Under the pieces are notes generated by a model, which made no database searches, had not been told where the DNA came from, and saw nothing but the letters and a program-made list of their open reading frames with translations. Made by a program: the position numbers and the translations under genes. Shown one piece after another: positions 30,150 through 40,643 of a stretch of DNA of 55,179 bases. The DNA comes from Candidatus Altimarinota bacterium (GTDB lineage Bacteria; Patescibacteriota; Gracilibacteria; BD1-5; UBA2023). The number at the start of each line of letters is the position of its first letter. The first letter of the stretch is position 1. The DNA lies in assembly GCA_028714815.1 (NCBI GenBank), contig JAQTLR010000006.1, positions 1 through 55,179 on the forward strand, read 5' to 3'.

Positions 30150-30806
30150 ATGAAATTCGAGACATCTCAAAAACAAAGTAATTTGAATGAAAAGCAAGTA
30201 CCAAAATGAGCTGTACATAGTCTGTATAGTGAATGAGGAACGGAGCTTTGAGTTCAAAGAACGAGTTTTTCAGGTGTCTCGCTCATCGTTTGACTTGGGA
30301 ATCCTGGAAAAGAGTACACAAATACCCGACACAATGTCGGGTTTCTTTTCGTAGACTTCCTCCGGGACAAATGGGGTTTCGAGGACTGGAAAGACTCCAA
30401 ATTCAAGGGAGTCATCTCGGAAGGAACTTTGAACGGAGAGAAGATTATCCTCCTGAAACCCATGACCTACATGAATCTCTCCGGGGAATCGGTCATCGCT
30501 CTCATGAATTTCTATAAGATCCCTCTCTCGGATATCCTCGTACTCTCCGACGATATCGATATGGATTTCGGAAAAGTCCGCCTCCGTGAGAAAGGAAGCT
30601 CCGGCGGGCAGAACGGACTCAAATCCATCACAGAGCACCTCGGAACCGACGAATTTTCCCGCCTCAAGATCGGAATCGGTCGAGATTCACGGTATAACGT
30701 GTCGGATTGGGTACTGTCGAAGTTGAGCGGAGAGGAATTGGAGAAGTTGGAGAAAGAGGTGTTTGTGGATGGGGTTGGAAAAGTGGAGGGGTGGATGGGG
30801 AGATAA
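30150..30806 (+). CDS. pth: Peptidyl-tRNA hydrolase
   Basis: A 218-residue enzyme that frees tRNA from stalled peptides. The family signature is complete: LIVGLGNPGKEYTNTRHNVG (catalytic His in RHN), LLKPMTYMNLSGESV and SDDIDMDFGKVRLREKG. Four TGA codons lie in the first 60 residues, including the conserved Gly of VGLGNPG, so the standard code would lose the whole active site. An extra N terminus of about 38 residues precedes the usual start; no better internal start was seen. Confidence 0.9.
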
Positions 30807-30848
30807 GAAATAAGTAGTAGTCTATTCATAATACTCATTTTCTCTTTT

Positions 30849-33551
30849 ATGGCTCTTTCTTGGAATGAAATACGGACTCGTGCGACCGCTTTTGCAAAAG
30901 AGTGGGAAGATGAAACATCCGAGGATGCGGAGGCAAAATCCTTTTGGGATGGATTTTTTCATGTCTTTTGAGTCGATCGCAGACGATTAGCAACCTTTGA
31001 GGAGGCGGTCAAGAAGAATGGACAGAGGCAAGGCTTCATAGACCTTTTCTGGAAATGAGTGATTCTTGTAGAACATAAATCCCGTGGACGAGACCTCGAC
31101 AAGGCCTTTACTCAGGCGATAGATTATTTTCCGTGAATTGCGGATTATGATCTGCCGAAATATATCCTCGTTTCGGATTTTGCGCGTTTTCGGCTCTATG
31201 ACCTCGAAACGAATGAACGGTATGATTTCGATCTCAGAGAACTTCCATCCAAGGTCGATCTATTCGGGTTTATCGCGGGGTATCAGAAACGGGTATTTGC
31301 TCCAGAAGATCCCGTAAATATCAAGGCGGCGGAACTGATGGGGAAACTCCACGATGCTATAAAAGATATCGGGTATACAGGACACGAACTCGAAGTCTAT
31401 CTCGTTCGTATTCTCTTTTGCCTCTTCGCGGAAGATACGGGGATATTTGATCGAAAACTTTTCCAAGAGTACATCGAGCAAAACACAAAAATCGACGGAT
31501 CCGACCTTGCATATCATCTCTCGGCTCTTTTTCAAGTGCTCAATACTTCAAGAGAGAAGCGACTCAAGAATATCGATGAATCTCTGGATGCTTTTCCGTA
31601 TGTAAATGGGAAACTTTTTGAGGAGATGCTCCCGATGGCGAGCTTCGATACGATTATGCGAGAGCGGCTCCTTGCTTGTTGTCGGCTCGATTGGAGCGGG
31701 ATTTCTCCCGCTATTTTCGGTTCTCTTTTTCAGAATGTCATGGACGAAAAAGCACGGCGAAATCTCGGGGCTCACTATACGAGTGAAAAAAATATCATGA
31801 AACTCATATCTCCCCTTTTTCTTGATGATCTCTGGGAGGAGTTCAAGACAGTAAAAAAAGACAAGAAAAAACTCGAAATATTTCACGATAAACTTGCAAG
31901 TCTTACCTTCCTTGACCCAGCTTGCGGATGCTGAAATTTCCTCGTTATCAGCTATCGTGAACTCCGACGTCTAGAGATGGCAGTAATACAAGTAAAAATC
32001 AAAGGAGAACAACAGAGTCTGTCCGTCGGAGACTTTATCATCCGGGTTAAGATAGATCAATTTTATGGTATCGAAATCGAGGAATTCCCTTCACAGATTG
32101 CCCCTGTAGCGATGTGGCTCATGGATCATCAGATGAATATGGAAGTCGGTGCTAAATTCGGTAACTACATTAGTATGATTCCTCTCACACATCGAGCAAC
32201 GATTGTCCATGCAAATGCTCTCATGACTGATTGGCGGACGATTATCGCTCCCGAAAAATGCACATATATCATCGGAAATCCGCCGTTTCTCGGATCCAAG
32301 ATGATGAGCGAATGACAAAGAAATGACCTACTCGGAGTATTCCCTACCGTTAAAAATGCTGGAACTCTCGATTTCGTGTCGGCTTGGTATGCAAAGGCAA
32401 CCGATTATATGCGAGACAATCCCAAAATCCACACGGCTTTCGTTTCGACGAACTCGATAGTTCAGGGGGAACAAGTCGGAATCCTTGGGAAATTTCTCAT
32501 AGAAAACCGGATTGCCATAAACTTCGCTCATCAGACTTTCAAATGGTCGAACGATGCCAAAGGAAATGCGGCGGTATACTGTGTCATAATCGGGTTTTCG
32601 TACGATCCTATCAAGAAGAAACGACTCTTTGTATACGAAGATATCAAGGGGGATGCTCATGAAACGGGGGCGAAAAATATCAATCCGTATTTGGTGGACG
32701 CGGGGAATATCATCATCACAAAAAGCAAAAAACCTATTTCTGATGTACCTCAGATGGACTTTGGAAATATGCCGAATGATGGAGGAAATCTCATACTTTC
32801 CGAGTCAGAAAAGCGATTTTTCGTAGAAAAATATCCCGAATCAGAGGCTTTTATCAGAGAATTTATCGGTGCGGAAGAGTTTATCAATAAGAGTACAAGA
32901 TACTGCTTCTGGTTGGAATGAGTGCCTCCGGACCAGTATCGTCAGATCATAGAACTTCTCGAACGGATCGAGAATGTAAAAAAACTCCGAGAATCAAGCA
33001 GTCGGGAAGCGACACGAAAACTCGCACTCTATCCATCGCTTTTCGGGGAGATACGACAGCCAAAAACGGATTATATCCTCATTCCATGTCATTCTTCGGA
33101 AAATAGAAAGTATATACCCATGGGATTTATGGATAAAAACATCATCTCTCACAATAGTTGTCAAACCATTCCAAACGCCACACTCTACCACTTCGGTATC
33201 CTCACGAGCATGATGCACATGGCTTGGGTTCATTCGACTTGCGGACGATTAAAAAGCGATTATCGCTACTCCAAAGATATCGTGTATAACAACTTTCCAT
33301 GGCCTGAGGCAAGCGAAAAGAACCAAGAAAAAATCAAGAAACTCGCCCAAACGGTACTCGATGCCCGGGCGGAGTTCCCAACCAGTTCGCTCGCCGATCT
33401 CTACGACCCTCGTACGATGCCACCAGTTCTCGTAAAAGCTCACAATGAACTCGATAAAGCCGTGGACAAACTCTATCGTCCGAGCGGATTTTCCAATGAT
33501 AGCGAACGGGTGGAGTGGTTGTTTGGGATGTGGGAGAAGATGGTTTGATAA
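30849..33551 (+). CDS. MmeI-type restriction-modification enzyme (type IIL/IIG)
   Basis: A 900-residue single-chain enzyme that both methylates adenine and cuts DNA. The N-terminal nuclease has Asp65, then Glu75-His-Lys77 (ILVEHKSRG), the D-x9-ExK spacing of MmeI. After a helical spacer come methyltransferase motif I DPACGCGNF (from 356) and catalytic GNPPF (477-480). The last 350 residues, with WKWSND-type NDAKGNAAVYCV and VYNNFPWP, form the target-recognition and C-terminal parts. Full length is close to MmeI. Seven or more TGA codons, one in motif I itself. No separate specificity subunit is needed, so it may be a full defence system alone. Confidence 0.9.
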
Positions 33552-33605
33552 ACCCCCAATCCCCCTTGTTATAAAATCCCCCTATATTTCTTACTTCTCC
33601 TTTCT

Positions 33606-34436
33606 ATGAACAACAATCTCTCCAATATCGTCCAGAAGTCATTTGAGGATATAAAAATGACCGATGAAACAGGCTTTGAGTTTTGGAGTGCCCGCACTCT
33701 TATGTCGGCTCTCGGATATAAAGAATGGAGAAAATTCTCTGGAGTAATCGAAAAGGCAAAGATTGCTTGCAAAAACAGCAATCAGAAGCCAGAAAACCAT
33801 TTTGTCGGAGGGGACAAAATGGTCGGTCTATGATCTGGAAGTCAAAGAAACATAGAGGATTATTTTCTGACTCGGTATGCTTGTTATCTGATTGCTCAAA
33901 ATGGGGATAGCAGAAAAATAGAAATATCTCTTGCACAAACATATTTTGCCAGTCAAACCAGAAAACAAGAGCTTCAAGAGGAGAGAGCCGAAGAAAATAA
34001 ACGATTGGAAGCCCGAAAGAAACTCAAAGAAAACGAAGAAAAGATCGAAGAAACCGTCTATCAGAGAGGAATACAATTCCCAGTCGAATTTGCCACTTTC
34101 AAAAATAAGGGAATAGAAGCTCTCTATAATCTCTCCGTGAAATCATTGAAAGAGAAAAGAGGAATCTCAGAAAAAAGAGCATTGGCAGATTTCGATACTG
34201 AGGTAGAATTACGGGCAAAAGACTTTATCTATGCCATCACTGATCACAATATCAAAGAAAAAAACATCTTATGAAAGCAGCATCTCGAAAAAGAACTCGT
34301 CGCCAATAGCAAAGCAACGAGAAAAACCCTCCTCAATCGATGAATCACACCAGAAAATCTCCGATCGCAAGAAGATCTGAAACAGATAGAGAAAAGAAGA
34401 GAGAACGAACAAAAGATATTGGAGAGTGACAAATAG
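33606..34436 (+). CDS. dinD: DNA damage-inducible protein D
   Basis: A 276-residue protein clearly of the DinD family: [20 protein letters not shown] near residue 13, [36 protein letters not shown] and [15 protein letters not shown]. In E. coli DinD is SOS-induced and inhibits RecA. Three TGA codons are read as Gly. It follows the restriction enzyme and precedes uvrC by three bases, so it appears to be in a DNA damage/defence cluster. Confidence 0.9.
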
Positions 34437-34439
34437 ATA

Positions 34440-36344
34440 ATGAACCTATCACCTTCTATGAAAACCCCCGCTCACATCTCGAAAATCCTTGCCACTCTCC
34501 CCTCTTCGCCCTGAGTCTATATCATGAAGAACAAGAGAGGGGTGATTATCTATGTGGGGAAATCGGTCAATCTCCACTCGCGGGTAAGTTCGTACTGGGC
34601 GGATGAGAAGCGATTGAATTTCGCAAAACGCTCCATGATCACCCAGGTGCAGGATATCGGGATCATCGAGACCCGGAACGAGCTTGAGGCGCTCGTGCTT
34701 GAGACGAATTTGATCAAAGAGAACCAGCCGAAGTATAATATCCTCATGAAGGACGGGAAGAATCTCGCGTATATCCACATAACGGACGAAACGATTCCCG
34801 AGGTTATCAAAACTCGCAATAGAAAGGACTCCTGAATATATTTCTGACCGTATACCGCCGGAGCGAATGTGACGGAGATCCTGAAGGTCCTGAAGCGGAT
34901 TTTCCAAATCCGGAGCTGTCGGGTGGAGTTCATAGAAAAAGATGGGAAAATATCCATCGGGAATAAGGCTGGGAGATCCATCCCTTGCTTGGATTATTCG
35001 ATTGGGCTTTGTCCGGCACCATGTCTGCTCACGGAAGAAAAGATCAAAATCTATCAGGATAATATCGCTTCTCTGAAACAATTCCTCTCCGGGAAAAGCC
35101 TCGCGGTCATCGAAGAGCTCCGTGCCCGGATGCAGGAGCGAGCGAAGAAACTCGAGTTCGAGGAGGCCCAGAAATTGAAACTCCAGATCGAGCAGATAGA
35201 GAAGCTCGGGACGAAACAGATCGCTCGGGATAGTATTCCTGGTGATTATGATGCGATCATCTCCATAGAGAAATACCATAAAAATTTCATCGGACTTACG
35301 GAAATCCGCTCGGGACACATCGTCGGGGTATCTCAGATCGAAGTCGGGAATGAGCTCGAAGAAACTCCGGAGGAAGTCCTCTCCGTATTCCTCGCGAAAC
35401 GGTACCTGACAGAGGATATCCCGGCAAGCGTAAAGATCCTTCTGAAGGACGAACCGGAGGATGTCGTCCTGCTTGGGGCTTTTATAGAGAAAAAAAGGGA
35501 AATCGAGTATCCTCGGATCGGACCGAAAGCGGATATCCTGAGATTTGCGGAATATAATCTGCTTTCGTTTGCCCAGCGCGAAGAGATCCGATCGCTTGCT
35601 GTCAAGGCTCCGACAAGGACGACACAGGTGAATATATTGGAACGACTTGGATATGAAGTGAAAAAATCTGGAGAGATCGTATTTGAATGTTACGATATCT
35701 CCCATACCCACGGACAATTCACGGTCGCATCCCGATCGGTCATCGTGAACGGAAAATCGGAAACTTCCCGGTACCGGAAATACAAGATCAAGACCCTCTC
35801 TCCGGGGATGATCGATGACTTCGCTTCCATCCGGGAGGTCCTCTATAGACGGACTCTCGAAGGGATCGAGCAGAATAATTTCCCGGACCTGATCGTGATC
35901 GACGGAGGAAAGGGACAGCTTTCATCCGCTCTCGAAGCGATGAATCGAGCGTGTGAATCTGCCCTCACCACGACCCTCTCCCATAGGGAGAGGGAGATTA
36001 AACTTCCTCACTTGTGTTCGATCGCGAAGCGCGAAGAAGAGATTTTCGTGCCGTTTCAGAAAGACCCGATACTCTTCGAGAAGGGCTCCATGGAACTCAT
36101 GCTGTTCCAGAAAATACGGGATGAATCCCACCGTTTCGCTATAGGATTCAACCGGAGTTCACGGAACAAGGCGATGAAGAAAAACATACTGGAAGAGCTC
36201 CCCGGGTTCGGGCCGGTCGCACGGAAGAAGATACTGAAGCTTGCCGGAAGCATCGAAAATATCCATGAAATTCCGCGAGAAGAGATCGAGAACATCCTGA
36301 CGAAAAAACAAGTGGAGATATTGGAGGAACATGGATTGCTGTAG
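34440..36344 (+). CDS. uvrC: Excinuclease ABC subunit C
   Basis: A 634-residue nuclease that makes both cuts in nucleotide excision repair. The GIY-YIG domain starts at SSPGVYIMKNKRG with GVIIYVGKS, then KPKYNILMKD-type QPKYNILMKDGKN, the UVR motif (EEAQKLKLQIEQIEKL), the RNase H-like nuclease (ECYDISHTHG, VIDGGKGQ) and the C-terminal helix-hairpin-helix (LPGFGPVARKKI). Three TGA codons are read as Gly. Between VIDGGKGQLSSALEAMN and IAKREEEIF a palindromic repeat adds about a dozen residues (SALTTTLSHREREIK). The start at 34440 or 34458 is open. Confidence 0.95.
35962..35994. repeat. CCCTC palindromic repeat inside uvrC
   Basis: CCCTCACCACGA followed by CCCTCTCCC-ATA-GGGAGAGGG. The same motif lies at 52608-52642 outside genes. 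Here it is in frame and adds residues to UvrC. Confidence 0.75.
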
Positions 36345-36349
36345 CTCAT

Positions 36350-36388
36350 AAAAAATACTCTCCAGACTGGATCTGGAGAGTATTTTTT
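36350..36388. terminator. Bidirectional terminator between uvrC and the cyclophilin gene
   Basis: Stem AAAAAATACTCTCCAG/CTGGAGAGTATTTTTT with a 7-base loop; works for both convergent genes. Confidence 0.9.
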
Positions 36389-36399
36389 ACCTGTGAGGA

Positions 36400-36906
36400 T
36401 TATTTCAATTCCTCTATCTTCATGGAGAGAATCACGACATCGGTCAGGGGTTTATCATTTCGGTCGGCTTTCACGTTTGCTATGGCATCTACGATATCCA
36501 TCCCTTCATACGTTTGACCGAATACGGAATGATGACGATTCAGATGAGGAGTCGATTTTGCCTGAACGATGAAGAACTGGCTTCCATTCGTATTTGGTCC
36601 GGCATTCGCCATGGAAAGCGCTCATTTCACATGTGTGAGCCCCGGTGCGAATTCATCCTCGAATTCCTGTCCATAGATACTTTCACCACCCATTCCGGTA
36701 CCGGTCGGATCACCCCCTTGGATCATGAAATCCCGAATGACACGGTGGAAAATGATTCCATCGTAATACCCTTTATTTGCAAGGGCGATGAAATTGGCGC
36801 AAGTTTTCGGGGTTTCTTTCGGAAAAAGCTTCACTTTGATAGTGCCGAGAGTCGTTTCGATGGTAGCGACCGTATCGCCTGCTTTCGGAGAATCGAGTTG
36901 AGACAT
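36400..36906 (-). CDS. Peptidyl-prolyl isomerase, cyclophilin type
   Basis: A 168-residue cytoplasmic cyclophilin. [19 protein letters not shown] (active Arg, Phe, Gln) and [15 protein letters not shown] are the family signatures; the catalytic Arg is in FHRVI. The TGA at [13 protein letters not shown] is a conserved cyclophilin glycine, good evidence for the code. No signal peptide. It speeds proline isomerisation during folding. Confidence 0.95.
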
Positions 36907-36942
36907 GGTATTATGTAAAAAAATAGTGGTGAATTTTCATTT

Positions 36943-37275
36943 CTATCTAGGAAGTCCGTAGAAATCAAGTCCCTTCTGATCCGTCATACTCTTCGTGATA
37001 TAGTTTTTCTTCTTCCCTTTCCGGAAGAATCCACGGTCATCGAGAATCCCGAGTTCTATGAGCGTATCGATGTTCTTGCTCGGGAGCCTTTTTGAGGGGA
37101 ATGCTTGTTTATTCTGGAAATAATGCGTACGTTTTTTGTAACTGAGATTATATCGTGTCTCTTTGCTTTCATTTCCGGTATACGCCATAAGTGCCTTCTT
37201 TTTTCCTTTGGAAAGCTTGCGTGCCGCTGCTTGTTTTTTGACCAATCGAGCCGAGAGTCCGTGTGAATTTGCCAT
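36943..37275 (-). CDS. Small basic protein, unknown
   Basis: A 110-residue protein very rich in Lys and Arg (KKQAAARKLSKGKKKALMAY near the start, FFRKGKKKNYITKSM near the end). The charge suggests RNA or DNA binding, perhaps on the ribosome, but I recognise no ribosomal protein or other family. The start MANSHGLSAR at 37275 is favoured over an ATG at 37323 that would overlap tRNA-Arg. It shares its strand with both tRNAs. Confidence 0.55.
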   Translation of the reverse strand: MANSHGLSARLVKKQAAARKLSKGKKKALMAYTGNESKETRYNLSYKKRTHYFQNKQAFPSKRLPSKNIDTLIELGILDDRGFFRKGKKKNYITKSMTDQKGLDFYGLPR

Positions 37276-37315
37276 AAACGAAGCAGGGGAATGATGTATT
37301 TTTGATAGCTTTATA

Positions 37316-37393
37316 TGGTGCAACCGACAGGACTTGAACCTGTGACCTCCTCCTTCGCAGGGAGGCGTTCTAATCCAACTGAACTACGGCTGC
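37316..37393 (-). tRNA. tRNA-Arg (GCG)
   Basis: Complete cloverleaf on the minus strand: acceptor GCAGCCG/CGGTTGC, anticodon stem CCTCC/GGAGG with loop CTGCGAA (anticodon GCG), T arm ACAGG-TTCAAGT-CCTGT and an encoded CCA at 37316-37318. It reads CGC and, by wobble, CGU. Confidence 0.95.
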
Positions 37394-37406
37394 AGAAAAG
37401 TAAAAA

Positions 37407-37485
37407 TGGAGCGGGGAATCGGGTTCGAACCGACACACCCAAGGGTTGAAGCCTTAGTACACTCACTCAGTTATGTTACCCCCGC
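37407..37485 (-). tRNA. tRNA-Gly (UCA), decodes UGA
   Basis: Minus-strand cloverleaf: acceptor GCGGGGG/TCCCCGC, U at the discriminator position (usual for bacterial tRNA-Gly), anticodon stem TAAGG/CCTTG with loop CTTCAAC, so the anticodon is UCA after the conserved U33; T arm GTCGG-TTCGAAC-CCGAT; encoded CCA. The acceptor starts GCGGG as in normal tRNA-Gly. The D arm is odd: only about three pairs (ACA/TGT) and no clear G18-G19. A UCA anticodon reads UGA codons, which matches the many in-frame TGA codons at glycine positions. Confidence 0.93.
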
Positions 37486-37630
37486 AAAGTGGCAAATCGA
37501 GAATCTTTTCGATTGTCGCCGCGCGCATTGTATGAAAAACTCGGGGAAAGTCAAAGTTTTTTTCCTTTAAACTTGCCTTTTGAGCTCCTTTTTATATAAT
37601 GCGCGTACTTTATTATTTTTCATCTATTTT

Positions 37631-38071
37631 ATGTCACAAAGAACACTCGTGCTCTTGAAGCCGGATACTATTCAGAAATCGCTTATCGGTACCGTTCTCG
37701 CTCGTCTGGAACAGAAGGGTCTTAAAATCGTCGGGATGAAGATGCTCCAGATGGATCAAGCACTCTGTGATGCTCACTATGCCGATCATGTAACAAAAGG
37801 GTTCTACAAATTCCTCGCTGGATTCATGATGTCCGGTCCGATCGTCGCAGTTGCGATCGAAGGTCATGATGTCGTAAAAGTCGTTCGAACCATGTGTGGA
37901 GCAACCAATCCTGCTGATGCCCTTCCTGGAACAATCCGTGGAGATTTCGCGAAGAATATCGATAATAACATCATCCACTCTTCCGATAGCGATGAGGCTG
38001 GTACTGCCGAAGTGGCACGATTCTTCAAGGAGAACGAGTTATTTAACTATGGGCGAGAGCTCGCTGCGTAA
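37631..38071 (+). CDS. ndk: Nucleoside diphosphate kinase
   Basis: A 146-residue enzyme that balances NTP pools. It starts SQRTLVLLKPDTIQKSLIG and has the active-site histidine in NNIIHSSDSDEAGTAE. The usual bacterial length. An upstream ATG at 37580 is unlikely. TATAAT at about 37594 and a short AT-rich leader precede it. It is followed by rluD after two bases. No TGA codons. Confidence 0.95.
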   Translation: MSQRTLVLLKPDTIQKSLIGTVLARLEQKGLKIVGMKMLQMDQALCDAHYADHVTKGFYKFLAGFMMSGPIVAVAIEGHDVVKVVRTMCGATNPADALPGTIRGDFAKNIDNNIIHSSDSDEAGTAEVARFFKENELFNYGRELAA

Positions 38072-38073
38072 AA

Positions 38074-39015
38074 ATGAAGACACAATTTTCTATATTCATA
38101 CCGAGACAAGAAGTCCGAAGGGTCGATATGTATCTATCGACCCTTTTTCCTGACCATTCACGCTCGTACATGCAGAAGCTCATAGAAAAAGGACGATTGC
38201 AGGTGAATGGGAAAGTGCTCGACAGCAATAAACGAGTGAAGAAGGGGGATGTTCTCGAGATAGAATTCGAGACCGAAAAATCGCACCTTCAGGCGGAAGA
38301 CATGAATCTGGAAGTCATTTTCGACAATGAGGATTTCGCGGTCATCAGCAAGGATCCGGGGGTCAATACCCACACGGTTCCCGGAGAATTTGGGAATACC
38401 GGGACGCTCGTGAATGCACTCCTCCATCACTTCGGGAATCTCTCGGTCATCAACGGTGTAGAACGCCCCGGGATCGTCCATCGGCTCGACAAGGATACGA
38501 GCGGACTCATCCTCATAGCGAAGAATGACCGCTCTATGAAAGCACTCCAAAAGAAAATGGCCGATCGGAAGATAAAGAAGTTCTACTACGCCGTCGTACT
38601 CGGACTCGTGAAAGACCAGGAAGGGATGATCGAGTCCTTCATCGGACGCGACCCGAACGACCGCAAGCGGATGACCACCGAAAATCCCGTCAATCCCAAG
38701 CTTGCGAAGACCAAGTTCACCCTTCTCCATCACTTGGGCGACAAATACTCCCTCCTCGAAATCGAGCTCTTCACGGGACGAACCCACCAGATCCGTGTCC
38801 ACATGTCCGCCATCGGTCACCCGATTATCGCTGACAAGGTCTATGGAAACGAGAAAACGAACAAGGAAGTCGCGACCAAGTACGGACTCACTCGACAGTG
38901 GCTCCATGCGAGGAGACTCGCATTGAATGTATTTTGAGTAGATTATGAATTTATCGCACCGCTGAAAAAAGATATAGCAAAGATGTTGGAGGAGAATGGA
39001 ATAGAGGTGGATTAA
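38074..39015 (+). CDS. rluD: 23S rRNA pseudouridine synthase, RluD-type
   Basis: A 313-residue enzyme with an N-terminal S4 RNA-binding domain (RVDMYLSTLFPDHSRSYMQK) and the catalytic domain with RLDKDTSGL (catalytic Asp) and GRTHQIRVHM. The order and length fit RluC/RluD, which convert U to pseudouridine in 23S rRNA. The exact target is not certain. One TGA near the end adds 26 residues. It is tightly linked to ndk. Confidence 0.9.
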
Positions 39016-39019
39016 ATGA

Positions 39020-39388
39020 CTATCTCTCCACTCTTCGATATGTTCCTGGTTTTGCTTCTATAGTAGTTTGCGCTCTTCACCTAGATTCGTTCATTATTTC
39101 TTCGGTGGTTTTATCCCGCAATAAAACCACATTATTATCTACAATATATTGTGGTCAGACCATAGAAAAGGTTCATCAAAAAAGATTTACGAATTCCCAC
39201 AGTTGAATCTGAAGTCTGTTTCCTTTTATTCAGAATTTAAGAACTTCGAATCTCTCAGATTCTTCAAGATATCTCATACCAACAGGAGTTAATTCGCATT
39301 CAACCGTCTCATTCATACTAAATGTTCATATCTCTTTTTTAGTTTCTATCAAATCTTCATGATGTGTTTCAGTAGCAGTTGCTAACAT
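39020..39388 (-). CDS. Hypothetical protein (UGA-rich)
   Basis: A 122-residue soluble protein on the minus strand, open only with UGA as Gly (six TGA codons). It has a strand-rich pattern with TVECELTPVGMRYLEE and ends ARVER-like in TAG. No recognisable family. The frame is unbroken from an ATG at 39388 over 369 bases, supporting a real gene, but no homology confirms it. Confidence 0.45.
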
Positions 39389-39458
39389 AATAATAAAATG
39401 GAAAAAATAAACTTACGAGTAAGTACTCTACTATATATTTCATTGAAAAGCAAAAAAT

Positions 39459-39902
39459 ATGCTCCCCTTCATCTTCACTCTCCTCATCCTCCTCGACCAG
39501 GCTTCGAAATACCTTTTCGAGCATTTTTTCGCGACCTCCAAAATCCACCTGTTCGGAGAGATTCTCGTACTCTCGTTCGTGAAAAATACCGGAGTAGCCT
39601 TTTCTTTTCCCATCGAGGGGATGATCCTCAAGGTCCTGACAGTCGCTCTGATAATAGGAATCTCTGTATACTATTTTCGTTACGAACAACATAAAAATCT
39701 CTTAATTACCAAGTGGGCATATATTTTGATCCTCTCCTGAGCGGTCTCGAATGGGATCGATAGGGTGTTCACTGGCTCGGTGACCGACTTCATCGGAGTA
39801 AAATACTTTGCAATTTTCAATTTTGCTGATATATTTATCTCCGTCGGTGCGTTTTTACTCTTCATAATCTATTTCAAACATGAGCGAACAAGTCGAAATT
39901 AA
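39459..39902 (+). CDS. lspA: Lipoprotein signal peptidase (signal peptidase II)
   Basis: A 147-residue membrane protease with four helices that removes signal peptides from lipidated proteins. The N-terminal helix ends LLDQASK, followed by VKNTGVAFSF; the catalytic pair is Asp in SNGIDRVFTGSVTDF and Asp in FNFADIFIS. One TGA (ILSGAVSNG). Its last 23 bases overlap the next gene. lgt lies two genes on, so most of the lipoprotein pathway is here. Confidence 0.9.
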
Positions 39903-40629
39903 GACGAATGAGGATATACTTGGTCCTGCAAAAATTGATGCTATTTCCATCGGACTCTCCTGTCTCGGGAGCATCGCGGCAGGGTTTTTGTGAGGGCTCT
40001 TTACTCTGCTCTTCACCTATATCTTTCTCGGATCCCTTCAGGCCTCGACCATCTTCCCCTATATCCTCTCGCTCGTAGGGTTCTTCGCGGTTCTTGTAAC
40101 CGTTTCTGTGACTTTCATCCTCAATCGCCTGCTTTTTGCGGAGAAATATAAGGAATGATCGATCGTTCTCGCACAGATATCCATTCTCTCGATTTTTTTC
40201 TTTATATTGGTTACGCCGCTCTATGTGTATATAAACTGGACAAGACCGGATCTTCTTATATTTGTCTTCCTTTTCCATATTCTCATAAACATCCTCGCTA
40301 CTTCCCTGCTTTCGGAAATCCTTTCCAGTTACCGGTATATCCTCCTTTCCATATACGGAAGTTTCATAGGATTCTTCGTGACTGCTATTCTCTCGGTCGT
40401 GTTTTTCATGAATTTCTCGCCATCACGAAACGCTCTGTATTCGCTCATAGGAGTCATCATCGTGGTCAATTTCGTTATCACGCTCTTCCGGCTCCTTTTC
40501 GAGTTCGTCTATTATCGGATATACATCACCACCGGAACGGACCATCTCGGAGATATCTTCGCCCAGATGGAGAATGAAGAAAAAGAAGCGGTGGCGAGGG
40601 CAGAGAAAGAACTCGCGACTTTTAACTAA
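39880..40629 (+). CDS. Polytopic membrane protein, unknown
   Basis: A 249-residue protein with about six membrane segments between residues 25 and 210 and a charged C-terminal helix (FAQMENEEKEAVARAEKELA). Two TGA codons near the start are read as Gly. It overlaps lspA and precedes the AMMECR1 gene by 14 bases, so the three are probably one operon. No family recognised. Confidence 0.6.
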
Positions 40630-40643
40630 TTATCCATTCCACT

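Noticed and set aside
30150-30806. Broken pth pseudogene
   Set aside because: It is broken only under the standard code; with UGA as Gly the active site and frame are complete.
34449-35717. 422-residue minus-strand open frame inside uvrC
   Set aside because: Antisense shadow; the uvrC frame holds all motifs.
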